Assembly (NCBI RefSeq): GCF_032854445.1
Contig: NC_088302.1
Location: 33,389,979-33,453,978, forward strand
DNA: 64,000 bases
Source: Liolophura sinensis
Taxonomy: Eukaryota > Mollusca > Polyplacophora > Chitonida > Chitonidae
Direction of reading: 5' to 3'
Shown here: positions 46,515 to 59,450 of the stretch, piece after piece
Numbering within the stretch: position 1 is the stretch's first letter
How the letters are laid out: the number at the start of each line of letters is the position of its first letter
Made by a program: the position numbers and the translations under genes
The notes under the pieces: generated by a model
What the model was told of the DNA's origin: nothing
Databases searched by the model: none
The model's input: the letters and a program-made list of their open reading frames with translations, nothing else

Positions 46515-49500
46515 TGTAGCAACACGAGTTTTAGAACAGTGTCTGTGGTATTGTGTGTATCGGAGCCTCAGAATCGTACACAGTATAAACCGCACATTGT
46601 CGCGTTTTGAAAATTGTGCTGCGTAGTTATCTTGATGCTCCAGTGCCCCTCCCCCCCCCACTCCCCCACCCCGACACACACCCCTTCAGCTGGCACGATA
46701 TAATAATAAAGGTGTATAGAACGAATACTTACTTTACTGTATTTGACCTAATACTTCCATAAAATCTGCATTTTAAGGAGTAAATAAAGTTGATCAGATA
46801 TAAATTTGAGGGCTGAAACTAACATTTTCCTAATTAAGATGAACAGAACTCTCAAAATGATGGATGCGGAACAGTTAAATTTGAATGAAGGCTTAGGTCA
46901 AGTATAATATGTCTTCTGATGATGAACTTCAAGAGATCAAGTTCAAAGACTGAAGATTTTTAGGTTTCTGTCTGGACCACTTTCGGAATTCCCGATAATG
47001 AGATGGGCGCTCCAACCGGACGCTTTAGCTATTAGCGCAATATCTAGCCAATCAGGAATATGCTCCGCGTTGCTTGTGGAAAGGGTTGGGGTCCAGTTTT
47101 CATGACTGCTGTTAAATATATTAACTGATGTGCCATTCACGCTCCATTAACCGCCCGCTCTATTCGCCTGATTGACACACACACACCGACCGGATCGCAC
47201 CAACTCCCGACGACGCGCAGCCAGCTCATTACCCATAATTCAACCCACACAAAAACTTGGAGCGCGATCGATTGGAACTTCCGGTTTGTGGATTGGCACA
47301 GTGGTCAGGCATGACTTGTGACGTGACATTCAGATCAGGCGTAGCAGACGGGCCGCGTGGCATGTTCTTTATTTACAGCCTGAAGCCCGTGGTATTAATG
47401 ACGGCGTAGTTCAAAGGTGCCAATCAAATAAACCAACATGTTAAATTGTACGTGTTGATTGTTTGAGTGGCTAGTTAAGAAAGCGACTGGCTGACTGATT
47501 CACACGGCACGTGTCTTGGTAACAGGCAGTTCGCCTGTATGCAGGACGGTACTGAAATTCCCATCAATCTTATTTTGCTTTAGTTAACCAAATTAGGTCA
47601 ACTTTAAGCGCGTTTAACTACAGTATTGATCTATTTCCTTAACACGGGTGGTAATGTAATCCTACAATATACGTTGTATTAGAAAAGGTAAAATTGCTCT
47701 TAAAGTTGTGATTACTGCGTAAATACAGTAGGTACAAAGGTACTGTAGCTCTGTGAACTGTCAGTGTATATAGAATATCAATGGCCTCCTAGATTTGCCT
47801 AATGACAACCTTGGTTGATCTATGTAACAACTCAAAATACCCAAGTACTCCCACTAACCGGACAGCCTATTATGGCATGTTTAATAAGCGATACCGTTAG
47901 GAGCCTCCTTGTCCAGGCCCTTATCTAATGTATAAGGTGCCCATTTACTCACCAAACACCAGACTGGCCCATTAATTTCATAATTAAGCTGAGCTATGAG
48001 GAGACAATGACAGCTAGTGTCTCTCGAATTTCATCGTTTCCTACATCATTACGCTCAACTACTGACAGAACTCAACAACAAAACATAAACTACATGTTCT
48101 GTAGATAAGCGCTAGCTCAAAACATACCCAATAATCATATGAATTATGACACTTACAATTGTCCACAAAGAAATGGTATAATTCTATCGAAAGGCTACCA
48201 TTAACCTGTACAGGCTATATCTCCATCGACTTTTTGCTGGCGTGTGTATCTAAATGCTGATAAGACAAATCACAGAGAACAAACTCGGTTGTAGCCAAAG
48301 CCTATTGTTGCTGTGTTTATTTATCGGAGATACTGCTAACTATGCACTCGTGCCAGATTGACTGGAAACACACTTGGGCTCAGGTAAAAAAAAAAAAGAC
48401 GGCGATCGATTGCAGGGAGGAACGTGTTGACTTTGTAATGCCAGTCCGTTAGTTTATCATCTTTTGTCTGTGATTGTTGTTTGTCGATATCCCACCTGCC
48501 TGGGGCTCCCAGTCCATGGGCCTCGCCAACAAAGCTCATGTCTATCATACACCAGCCATTGGACAATGGAGAAATTCATATTTCTATTGCCCGTGGACAT
48601 TTTTTTTTCTGTCGTTTTTGTTACAGCAGACTCGCATACGACGCAAATCGATGTTTGTTGCGAACGTTGCGGTATAAATGGTTGGAGTCGCAGTCCCGAG
48701 CTGCAAGAGAGAGAATCCCGAGTGAGTGGAGAATCGATCTGTTTGCGGAGGTACACTGGGCGAATCTGAGAACACCGATTGGCTGTTGTCAGCTGGTGTC
48801 TGCTCCCAACGGTACCAAAATGGGATGCGCGGCCCATGACGTCATACAGAGGCAGGCAACTCGGAGTGAACGTGTAAACAATTACATTTGAACTGATGCG
48901 CGCGGCAGCCGAAAGTCGGACAACTGTACAAAAATTAGCCTGCATGAGAGACAGGAAAGGCTCAGAAGGGCACTTGGCTCCACCCATTGTCATCTGCCAT
49001 CAATGGCCATACCAATTAACTCACTTGTGCACGCTATAAAATTTTCCCTTATGCAATGTATCAATTAATGTCCTTTGGCAACAGATCCTGATCAAGCCGG
49101 AGAGGAAAGCCGTTTATGAACTATAAGCAACTGGGGGCGCTCATCCGGAGAAGACTTCAAGCCGGTCATCAGGAACAACTTTGGCGTCAACTGGCCGTGA
49201 CAAAAAAGCCACAGTCAATTGCTCTTGTAGCGATTTGGCGCTGTGAACACGGTTTCAGGATGAAGAGGCTTACAGTTTCCATGGCGTTAAAGAGGATTCT
49301 GGTCTGAACCGCCAAGACGTTAAAGCATCAGCCACAAAGTGCAGAGCGCCTTTCAAACACAGCCGCTATCCGAAGCATCCAAGAGATCGTAAGGTCAGCG
49401 TATAGCGCTGCTAAGTGTTGGAACGAGAGCAGTGGCTTGCCAAGGCCGCAACCATCGCCATTAGCTGTCTGTCAAATGCACGACAGGGTAAAATAGAATG

Positions 49501-50220
49501 AATATAAGCCATAAAGGGCCGTTTTAGAGAAATGGATACCAAACCTTGGGATGACAAATAAAGCGGGTTTTCTTAATGTCACAACATCATGCCATCCATT
49601 GTTCAGAAAGAAGCCTGACAATGACGTCATAAGACGCTGCATGGCTGCAATTTTGTATCCCAGATAAATTTGATAGCGAATATATATCTTTTAACAAGAT
49701 TAATGATCCACTTTAAAGAAGAAAAACGGAAATCTCTGGTCATTCAAGAGAAGGTCACTGTGCTAATATGTTCTCAAGCAAAATTGGCCGTTCACGTGGT
49801 AGTTGACAGGCTGACGTGAAATCATGTTTATAAAACTTTTTCAATATCTAGTAGAAGGTCGCGATCTTTCCCCCCGCTGATGGTTGCTCTTTTTTAGCTG
49901 TTCCACGGTGCATGGCGTGAGCTGTCGAAATGGAGTTCCCCCATGTATATTGCTGGGAATTTAATCTAAAGTTCACCAAAACTATACGGTGTTAGCTGAC
50001 ATTGGAAGGCTTTACAGGGCGATTATACACGAAACGACATTTGCAGAAAAAAGTATTAAATTAGAACAAGCCGTTCTTGCCTCTTCCATTCACACTTGTA
50101 CCGCCGTCTTATTCCTCAATGCGCCAAGCCGATTTTTCAGAATTATCGTGAAAACGCCGAATAATTGAGGCGTTCTTGGGTTAACATTAATCAATTTGAA
50201 GCAGACATAATATAAGACGT
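46515..50220. other. Gene-free stretch, candidate regulatory blocks
   Basis: Unique sequence with alternating AT-rich and GC-richer parts. Blocks at 47130-47420 and 48440-49010 are GC-richer than the rest, and frames of 100-178 codons on both strands of 48457-48993 overlap antisense with no domain. AATTAATG and CCAATCA motifs recur (for example near 49060, 47048 and 47422). I see no repeat element here, and a gene-desert regulatory region is possible. A short C-run lies at 46649-46668. Confidence 0.35.
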
Positions 50221-50254
50221 ATTACATCGGGCGTTTACCAGCGAAGACGCCATT

Positions 50255-50398
50255 ACGGGGTTGCCGGAAGTGGCCTCTGCGGAATTTTATGGACAAATCT
50301 TGGCATCTTAAAAGCATGTCGAAATTGATCATCGATTCTAATGGATCTGGGTTTTCATTTCTCGACAAGCCAGGGAAGCCACTTCCGGTAAAACCCCT
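50255..50398. promoter_or_regulatory. Inverted pair of ETS-like sites
   Basis: ACGGGGTTGCCGGAAGTGGC at 50255-50274 and GCCACTTCCGGTAAAACCCC at 50378-50397 are nearly perfect inverted copies, with a spacer of about 100 bp. Each contains CCGGAAGT on one strand, the core recognised by ETS-family transcription factors. It may be a composite regulatory element, a small inverted repeat, or the ends of a degraded MITE. Confidence 0.35.
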
Positions 50399-50399
50399 A

Positions 50400-51695
50400 C
50401 TGACGGATAGAGGGTATTGGACATCCGTGCGCTTCCCCACCCCACTCCATCCCACTCCAACCCCCAGTCGTACTAACCGTACACATACTTCCAACCCGAT
50501 CGTTCCGTCCTTGAGCCAAAATTCATAGAACCACATAAAATCCAGCATAATTGTCTTAAAATAAACCATGGTTTTAAGCAGAAGACATTATCCATTTACC
50601 TGATGGATTTTCTTGCGTGCTGTGTAAGATGTTTGCTACTAGGTCATGATATAGTATTAACTTCATCATTGTCTATCGGTGAAGTTCGATTAGTAATAGG
50701 TCATCTTGGCAAAACTTTCTGGTTAATACTACCGCTTTCCTCTCCATATGAGCCGAAGTATATATACGTTCACTGTACTAGAAAACGGACCTGTAAAGAC
50801 TGACTGATTGGTTGATTGGTGGCACGAGCCGAAAACGTTGTTATGCGCCAACGTATTGATTGGCTGTTACGCCACGCGTCCCACTGGACCTTGTTTCAAT
50901 GATTCTGACTAAACGAGAACTTGTCAGGACGAACAATTAGCGCGAGATGCGACATAAATCGTTAGTTAACGGCAAACATTAAGCTTGTTTGCTTTTCGAA
51001 TTTGTAGTTGCTGCAACAACTCGTGGTGACATCAGATGTGTCACATCGAACACAAAGCCGAAAGCACGATATTGAAAGCTTTTGACCACTTTCGTATCAG
51101 CTTTGCTCTCAACTTCAAAGTTATTCTGAAGGTTTTCTGCTGAATGGCAATTAGTAAATGTACCGTGTTGGAATCACTAATAGGGATGTACACAAACGAG
51201 CCCACAGTTATGACATTGTCTAATATACTCTGTTGGCTTAACGTGCTATGTAAATAAGCTCTATGCTTGTCATGCATAAATTAGCTTGCGCCGTACCGAA
51301 ATACCTATGTGTACTTTGCTGGGCATTTAGTCCAACTGCTGAATATGTAATCAATTTCCAAAGGTTGAAATTTGTTTATTCACTGAATCTCGTGTTTTTG
51401 AGTCACTGTATAGGGCGAGGTGGGGTTTGAGAGTTTATGTCTTCAAAATTGTTTCCCACGCTTCAGCTATACCCATAAAGTTGGTAGACGTCACATAAGC
51501 CATACACTCCTCGGTGTGGTATTGTAAAACAATTGTCAAATGAATAAATAAATATGTAAATAAAGAGATAATTGTTCAAAGTCAGAGACGATGAGAATTT
51601 ACCAATATTAAAAGATCAGACATTGTAAGAGCCATATGGTAAACATTGCAATGTGCTTCCAGTATATGTATGTTCTTACAATTCAAACCGAAAAG
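50400..51695. other. Gene-free stretch
   Basis: Nothing recognised. A sequence with an AAATGAATAAATAAATATG end near 51536-51554 recalls a retroposon tail, without a body that I can identify. Confidence 0.4.
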
Positions 51696-51698
51696 TAC

Positions 51699-51845
51699 GT
51701 GAGAAGGTCTGGCAGCAAACTGGTCGTGGGTTTGCACTGGGCTCTGCCCAGTTTCCTCCCACCATAATGCTGGCAGCCGTCGTTATAAGTGAAGCATTGT
51801 TGTTTGGCGTAAAACATCAATCAAATAAATAAATAATTAAATAAA
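51699..51845 (+). mobile_element. SINE-A copy, 5' truncated
   Basis: GTGAGAAGGTCTGGCAGCAA, then TGGTCGTGGGTTTGCACTGG, TTTCCTCCCACCATAATGCT, GGCAGCCGTCGTTATAAGTG, GGCGTAAAACATCAATC and a tail of AAATAAATAAATAATT. Typical 5' truncation. The tRNA-like head is absent. Confidence 0.9.
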
Positions 51846-51849
51846 AAAG

Positions 51850-54800
51850 AATGCCAGTTATAGTGTGAATAGGTGTGAGCTCACTGATAATAATGTACTC
51901 ATATCTTAGAGAAAATATATAACCGTGTCAGATTTGATCGGGCATGCATCATACGAGATAATTGTTTGCTTATAACAGGTGCGTATCGTACATTGCTCTC
52001 ATCGTTGAAACAGGACTGGTTGTGTAATAGAGTCCAAGGCAGTAAGCACCTTCTTAAGTCACGAAGAGAGCCTACAGCTACTCGCCAGCATCTCTAGGCC
52101 CCCCACGTAGATCAAAGATGATCTCAACAGGTATAGAAAGGCTTCGAGGTCGCCATAGACACACAGTAATCTGTGCTACCCCTGTGGACTATCCTCAACA
52201 GCAGAATGCGGAGCTGTGATAGAGGTGACACGATTGGAGCCGGCGACTGGCAAGTCTTTTTCCTACCATCAACGATATCGTGTTAGACTGAGCCATTCAC
52301 GGTGACAATTGAAAAGAAAAAGTCTGCAAAATTGTTTGACAACAGTTTAAGTATTCTCAATAGGCTGTTGTTTGAGGAGGGTTTAGAGTTGTAAGACACG
52401 ACCAGTGTTCTGCACACCCTACAAAGCAGACGAGTCAAGAAACACGGGAGTCGACCAGCGCGTGCTTTTGTTGCCCTACACTCGGACTAATACGTCATTC
52501 CTTCCAACTGTCATGTCGAGGTCGTTTGAGGTCAAGATAGAGTTTTGGGGGTTCCTCGTGCAGCCATGTCGACGGGTCATGTCCGTGAGATTTGGTCTGT
52601 CGGGTCTGTATTACCCTCACGACGTTCCCACCCCGTTCACACTCCCAACATCCACCTCTTCCCACTGCCTCTCGTCTCCATCCTGAGACTGTGACAGACC
52701 TGGTGGCTAGTTCCGATTGAGCTGGGCGCAGATTGTCCCAACTGAAATAAACAGTGCACCATGTTCATACGGAAGCCGGGTGTCTGATAACTACACGGTT
52801 GACAAACCAGCGTCGGTTGGACTGTTCTTGAAGACTCGTCGACCCTTATACACGTCTGGGAATGTCTATGCTACACTACAATCCCGCCATTACTCAATTT
52901 CTGACAGAGCAATTCCATAATATTAGATAATCAAGATGTCATCTTTTAATGTGTTTATGCTCATCGCCGTGTATTTGCTGACAGATTTGGTGTCTGTTTT
53001 GATAGGGCCTTTCGTCAATTATGACATTTCTTGGCAAGAGAGAGACGGGAAAATGAGAGAGAGATGAATGAGTGCTTCTCGGCCAGCCGCTTACTAAGGA
53101 CGTCTGACTCCGCTGCCCTTAGTAATCAGCGATCCGCCAGGTGGCGTTGATAATGGATGCCTACACCGTTGTTTATAGACTCAAAAATTGCCTAAAATAA
53201 ATCCTCCCAGCTACCCAGTCGATAAGCAGCCCACCCCTACCCTGGCTGGTTTATTTCTTACATGTACCGCAATAATAAATACTGTCCCTTAAATCCCCTT
53301 GTGGTTTAGTCTCCCAAAGCACCCTTGCTGTGCTCTCGTCCCGGTGGGTTGCCCGGGGTCAGGATAGAATTGTTAAGATGAAGAGCAGGAGTTTATACCT
53401 AGATAGTTATCTCAGACTCCAATTGGCAAGTTTGAATTTGTGCTGGCATGCGGCCGGTGTTTCAGTTCTCTGCATGGTATATTAACCGTTGGGGAGCGAG
53501 CATTGCTGTAAACCGTTCATCCAGAGAATGCAGAGGTAAAGAACAAAAGACTAGCACTCATTATGCCTAAACGTTTACATATAGGTATACCTTCCCCCAA
53601 GCGTGCTGTTTAGACATACTGAATACCCTTCTGGAAACGCAGAGGTGCATTTAACCGAAGGCTGGAAAAAATAGAATATGGAGTTCCTCAAGGCAGGAAG
53701 TGAAATCAAAGAATACGTGGTCATAGCCTGTCTCCAGTATCGGAGATCTATTTACAAACCCCACTATCTTACACACATTTTCTGAAACCTTAGCCTTGCG
53801 CTGTTTATTGGATCAGGGTAAAGTAGGGTGAAAAGGCGCCCAGTGTCTCGATGAAGCTTTGATGGTACAGGAAACCCTTGTCTTCGACTCGGCTCCTAAT
53901 ATCGCTTCCTAAACGACTGCCACCAACCGTCCGGGATTTCAAACCGTCCTATCCGCTGTTGGAGTTGACCCCAAGATCCATGATGGAAGATTCGGCGACC
54001 CCGCAGGCAAGAGAAAGGCACAGACTGGATTTGCTCACGGAGATTCATTCTCTCTCTCTCTTCGTATACTCAGTTCTATGTTCACACAGCTAGGCATTGG
54101 AAACAGGTCTTGCTAACGTTTATGTACTGTGGTCCGATATATAGCGGGCCTTTGGGAGGTGTTATCCAAACAAATGCTTATAGATATAACCTATGGATAA
54201 TAAAGAGAGAGAGAGGGAGGGAGTGCGCAAGTCAAAACTCGTCTTGCAATGTCTGATTACATCTTAAGCAAGCTTTCTTATATACCACCCATGGAGGGTT
54301 AATAATATTATGCTAAACGTTACACAGTATTTTAGCTCATGCAGCAAATTTTTTCGAATAGGCCCACGTAATGCAAGTGCATAGTCCCCGTCCATTCTAC
54401 AAAAAGTGTACAGAATAATGCGAATTTAGGAAAAATGTATTGCATTTGATTCAGAAGTATACACGTATGAGTGTCCTGATCACAAGAAACGATATTTCAG
54501 AAACAGTGAAAAAAATATCACAATGGAACAAACCGGAAGATTCCATCCCCTTGGTGTTTACTGGTTAACGGACAAGTTAATGCCCAGCAATTATCTTTTA
54601 AACAGGATGATGTTACCTGGCAGTATAAAACGCGGACTTCAGAGAGAACCTGTCCAAGACATACGTTCGAGGCTCTCATCTCATATTACATGCATGGATT
54701 CCCGCGCCTCGATCGCCCCTCTTTATTACTGCTCCATTAGCCTGCAGCCAAAATAGCTTTTATATCGAGTGATTTGATTAAACTCAAAGTGTAACGGCCG

Positions 54801-55825
54801 AGTAAGCGATCTTCCATCACGACGCCGTAATGTTCCACTGTATTGATTTGTTTGCGGGAATCTGGGCGGTTCCATTGCACTATACACCTGAAAGGGATGA
54901 CAGAAGGGCAGGTCGATGGGAAAACGAGACAAAGATTATCGGCAGCACATTTCTACTTCTGGACACATGATGCGGTATTATTATACAACCTCACGAATAT
55001 ATTTTTCTGAATCACGGCAACAGAAATGTATTTCCTTTTCTGTTCGTTACGTATGAGTCAAATTGACAGGAAATCTGTATTATACTAAGCCTAATATGTT
55101 ATTATTCTGTTCAGATATTTAATAATATAATATAATATCGTAAATAATTACGATAATTTCATGTATTCAGCATGTTTTACTTGCACTGCGCACAATTTGC
55201 AAGGTATTTCTACATATAATCTGATTTTAAAGGCCAGATGGTCAGGTCGTGATTGCGATTGGGTCCATTTAGATTATAAAACAAGTGTTTGCCGGTTCAA
55301 GTCAGGGCATACCAAAGGCTTAAAACGACTTTATGCTCATTCATGTGGCTCATGCAGTTATTGCATATAGGGCAGAGTGCTTCTGTATTTATGTAAATCC
55401 TGAGACAGCCTGGACGTGGCGCCTTTTCAATCACAAGGCAGTGCTATGCATACATGGTGTAAGTTTTATCTTACCCATGTCAATGGCGGTTAAGGAAATT
55501 TATCCACATTTGTTGGAATTTTCAAAAGATCAATCACCTGTCAGTACGAAGTCAAGTAAGAGGAAGCACTCAACAGTTTCAGTGATGCCTGGAAGACACA
55601 AGGGAGGTTCTATGGCGCGTGAATTTTGTAACTATCCAAGTCTTTTACAGAGCTAGTTTAGAAGATATGTATTAAAAATATGTACATCACGTGTTTCTGG
55701 ATGAATGTTGGGTATGTATCTTGGAAAAAAATGTTTTTTGTTTCATGATGGGGGATTTGCACATATCAGATTTAGCTAATACGTACCAGCATTTATGGGG
55801 TTTTGAAAATATCTTCTCATGCAGA
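51850..55825. other. Gene-free stretch, candidate regulatory blocks
   Basis: GC-richer blocks at 52400-52700 and 53080-53380 lie in otherwise AT-rich DNA. The 93-codon frame at 52405-52686, the 71-codon frame at 53878-54093 and the 107-codon frame at 55333-55656 are open but unrecognised. A CTCF-like site lies at 53134-53146, and a GA/GGGA microsatellite at about 54203-54222. Confidence 0.35.
53134..53146 (+). promoter_or_regulatory. CTCF-like core motif
   Basis: CCGCCAGGTGGCG closely fits the bilaterian CTCF core (CCASYAGRKGGC). A related AGGTGGCGCT is seen on the minus strand at about 12782-12791. One short motif is weak evidence, so occupancy is unproven. Confidence 0.35.
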
Positions 55826-55827
55826 AA

Positions 55828-55955
55828 TTTATATATATTTATTTGATTGGTGTTTTACGCCGTATTCAAAAATATTTCACTCATACCACGGCGGCCAGCA
55901 TTATGGTGGGAGAAAAGCGAGCAGAGCCCGGGGGAAACCCACGACCCTCCTCAGG
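55828..55955 (-). mobile_element. SINE-A copy, 5' truncated
   Basis: On the minus strand it reads CTGAGGAGGGTCGTGGGTTT, CCCCCGGGCTCTGCTCGCTT, CCACCATAATGCTGGCCGCC, GTGGTATGAGTGAAATATTT and GGCGTAAAACACCAATCAAA, with a tail of TAAATATATATAAA. The head is lost. Confidence 0.9.
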
Positions 55956-55959
55956 TTCA

Positions 55960-58190
55960 GAAATTTATAGAATATGTAGAAAGATTTATAGTTGTCACGC
56001 CTGATACTTCATAGTAATTTATATGTTGAATTGGAATTCTTGTGGATATATTAGCAGCATAATCGAAGACATCGAAAATCTGAAGTAATCTGTTTAAGAA
56101 CTGACCAGCATTTTAACTTTTAAGCACGATAACAATCCATAGAGTTATTCAGCCAACCCTTCAAGATGCCATCACGACACCGTGACTGCATGGGTGCATG
56201 GAGCTGAAATCATTCTGTCCTTCAAAGACAAAAGAGCTCTTACCCATGGCGACAATGGCCGATGAACTTGACGGTCTTGGGCAGAGTAGAAGTAGACTGC
56301 GAAATGGTTCCCCCAGAAAACAGATAATGTGATTAATACTGCCCAAGGCTCGCGACGAATCACGTTAAGAAGTCTCGGATAAGAGCGGAAAGAAATGTCT
56401 TAAATGTCCCAAATGTCTTAATCCATCAGCCAGAGGTCCTCAAACAAAACGGTGGATGTTTCACTGATGGCGAGTGCTAACACCCGGTGCATCTGTCTTA
56501 CCATACAAAGTTTAATTCAACCAATATTCTCCAAAATCTTATTCCTTATGATTTCTTTTGTCAAAGAGATTGAAGATTGTATAATTTGCACAGAATGTGA
56601 CACACTTTCATAAATATCTTGTATCATATGATGCAAACCCATTCATGATATTGATTCTGTGCTAAACTGTTGGAAATATGAACTGAAATGGTCTTTCTTC
56701 ACCGGTATTAAAGCAAATATGTATCGAAGAGTGAATGTATCTTTGAAGACAAAAAGCGGCATTAGCTTGACAAATACAGGGACAGGTTTAGGCACAAATT
56801 TTGAACGAAAGTTACCGTGATAGTATAGCGCATAAAATGAGAAAGGGTAAGTGGTGTGACAATTTAAGACATGAGCCATTTGACAAGTTTTTAATATGGG
56901 TAACCATCAAAGTGCCACATAATTCTAAAAGCTTATAAGCAATGTGACAATGACATGTATTTTGGAATCTCGGTTACCGTCAGATATTCCTGGGGGAAAT
57001 ATTTGATTTCTTGCTCGCAATCAATTAGATTATCGCGCACAAAAGCTGACAGCGGAAATCGACAATTCAATTAAGAAATCTCGATGGCAAAGGAAAATAA
57101 ATGTTGTCACTTTGTTGGACTGAGAATTAGCCATTGACACAGAACGTGGTGGAATATCTGTGCTTCCTTGGTTCGTAAGGTAAAACCATTTTGCTGGGTG
57201 ACCATTCAGGCGTCTTAGCCAATTATCACGTGTCCTTATCTATTTTGCCCAATCATATCACAGATAATTGGATCAGTCGCGAAATGGGATAGGGAAATGT
57301 ACGAGTCTCCGGTGTATACGAAATAGTGAATGAAACTTTTCTACTCTGTATTTATCTACATGGACATTGCTATTCATTTATATTAGAGTAATACTCTTCA
57401 GTACAGCGTAAAATACCAGTCAAATAAATAAATAAATATTCTGGTACATGGGAGAATATATCTATATCATAAAAATGTGGATACTCAATGCCCTCAATAC
57501 CAGTTTCGTATTTCATATTTGCTCTGTTAGTATAGACGAACACGGCGATTGAATCATTTTCTTTGAGATTTAGGTTCAACATGAACATATAAATAATGCC
57601 CGACCCCAGAACCCACGTCTTTTACACTGTGTAAGCCTACGGCTTTTACACATTCACTGCGATATATAGATGCTATTTTATTATTCTTTGATATATAAGA
57701 CTTAGCGATATCTGACAGTTGACTCACTGCATCAAGAGACACCTACTTACGTGGTATATAATAGTAGGCCTCTAAGACTTGTTGGATCGACAGTATTTTC
57801 CGTGAAAGCAATGGCCGGGTACATGATGTGCCTCTGAATTCAGTGATTTCGCCGTAAACATGAGATAGTGAGATGCTAGTAACCAAGTGATATAACAGTA
57901 TGTCCATGAGTCATTACAGTAATCAACAGATATTACACTACCCGAGGGGCATTACGTAACCAAAGAATATTACGGTATCAATGAAAGGCATTTAAATGTA
58001 TATCACTTATATGAGAAAGCATCGCTTAGTTGCTGACGAGATGTTTTTGGAGTATTTTTGCTTGATATGACGTGCACATTTAATCGGAACGTTTTACTCA
58101 AAACAGTATTAAAGTAAGTCTGAACTAAAGTCTCAGTGGTGTTGCATTTTTTACCTAATTCTGATTAACCCATGCATTCATGGTGCTGAT
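55960..58190. other. Gene-free AT-rich stretch
   Basis: Holds the SINE-A 3' fragment at 57386-57436. Short frames are unrecognised. Confidence 0.4.
57386..57436 (+). mobile_element. SINE-A 3' terminal fragment
   Basis: AGAGTAATACTCTTCAGTAC, then AGCGTAAAATACCAGTCAAA and a tail of TAAATAAATAAAT. Only the last 50 bases of the element are recognisable. Confidence 0.7.
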
Positions 58191-58194
58191 ATAA

Positions 58195-58345
58195 TTTGTT
58201 ACTATTTAAGCATTTACATGAACAGTTAAAATAAAACTCGAACTGAGGTCAATTGACAAGCTGCGGTATTTCACCAATTATACGTGTGACCATTTACCAC
58301 TTACCACACTGTCATCGCTCTTCTTGCTGTACTCTGTGTGCTGTA
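58195..58345 (+). repeat. Dispersed repeat family D, copy 3
   Basis: TTTAAGCATTTACATGAACA, ATTTCACCAATTATACGTGT, GACCATTTACCA, then CACACTGTCATCGCTCTTCT and CTCTGTGTGCTGTAAG. It aligns with 2140-2290 across its full length and with the 61-kb copy in the ACTCTGTGTGCTG end. Confidence 0.7.
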
Positions 58346-59329
58346 AGTCGTTTATTATGTTGTATCATGATGATAGCGCATGGTAATGGCAATTAAATCC
58401 GACAGAGTTTTTAATATATATATGAACCATAAAGTCAGCTTTGATTTTGGGTAAAATCTGGAATAGGATATAAAACGCTTGCTTAAAATTATAAGACAAA
58501 TTTCAAGTTGTCCGATTCTGACGTGTCATTCAAACGCTTATTTAATAAATTAGGAACTCAATTTTCCATGTGTTATGTAATACAAATCTACCTCACTCTT
58601 AGCTCATGCATAATATTTAAGCTTGACTTTTAGTCTTAACTTAAAGTCAAAAATTGCTTTTATGAAAAGATTATTTATTTCGTATATTACAGTGGCAATT
58701 TCACGCCAAAATGCCAGCCATGGCGAAGCCTGGGTATATAAGCCTGTTTCACATATCTATACAACTTTCTTCCATTTTTTCTTACCGGCCGCCAGTCAAA
58801 CTGATACGGTTGTAGGTGTTTAATTTTTTTTATTTATCTTTGATCTTTTTCATGTAGTCTTCCTGAAACTCTAATGTGAGTCGTTCAATCAGCGTGGCTA
58901 ATCTAAGGCGTGTGGCCTTTGAGATAAGATCAATTATACATCTTTCACCACACCACAGTGAAATCATCCGGAAATTCCCATGTAAATTAGGTGATCTCAA
59001 CGTTTACATCTTTGTGGAAGCAAGTCTGTAATATAAATCAAAATATTTGTCAGCAATTTTAAATTTATAAGATAAGAGTTTGAAAAATTAAGCAGACATG
59101 GAACACATAAAACTGTTTTCAAAAAAACTTCTTTAAAACATGAAATTTTAATTCATTATTGGATTTTAGGGATTTAACAAAACGGCATATCTCCATGAAT
59201 ACGATATTGCTAAATTCAGATTTGTATTGTTCCCTTAAACAGAACATATTATTTTAGAGAACAGACTATATCCAGTACCTTATAGTGCTGAATACCAATG
59301 GAGTAAATTAAGAATTTTGAAGTGTATGG

Positions 59330-59450
59330 TAAGATAGACGTACACGAGTCCTACACGAGGCTTTGCTATGCGAGCTGAGATATGCCCGAAATACAGCTGA
59401 AAGGGACGTTAAATCCCAAAGTATCAAACAAAACAAAACCAAATAAATTG
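59330..59450 (+). mobile_element. Retroposon 3' relic
   Basis: GCGAGCTGAGATATGCCCGA, then AATACAGCTGAAAGGGACGT and TAAATCCCAAAGTATCAAAC, followed by an AAACAAAACCAAATAAAT tail. The motif GCTGAAAGGGACGTTAAATC before an A-rich tail resembles a mollusc SINE end, from memory. It is not the SINE-A, B or C end. Confidence 0.45.

Noticed and set aside
48457-48993. 178-codon minus-strand frame as a gene
   Set aside because: Plus-strand frames of about 60 to 136 codons overlap it antisense, no domain is recognisable, and the segment is simply GC-richer with fewer stops.
55333-55656. 107-codon plus-strand frame ending in a Lys/Ser-rich segment, as an exon
   Set aside because: It looked mildly protein-like, but there is no recognised motif and no clear acceptor or donor at its edges; kept only as unrecognised.
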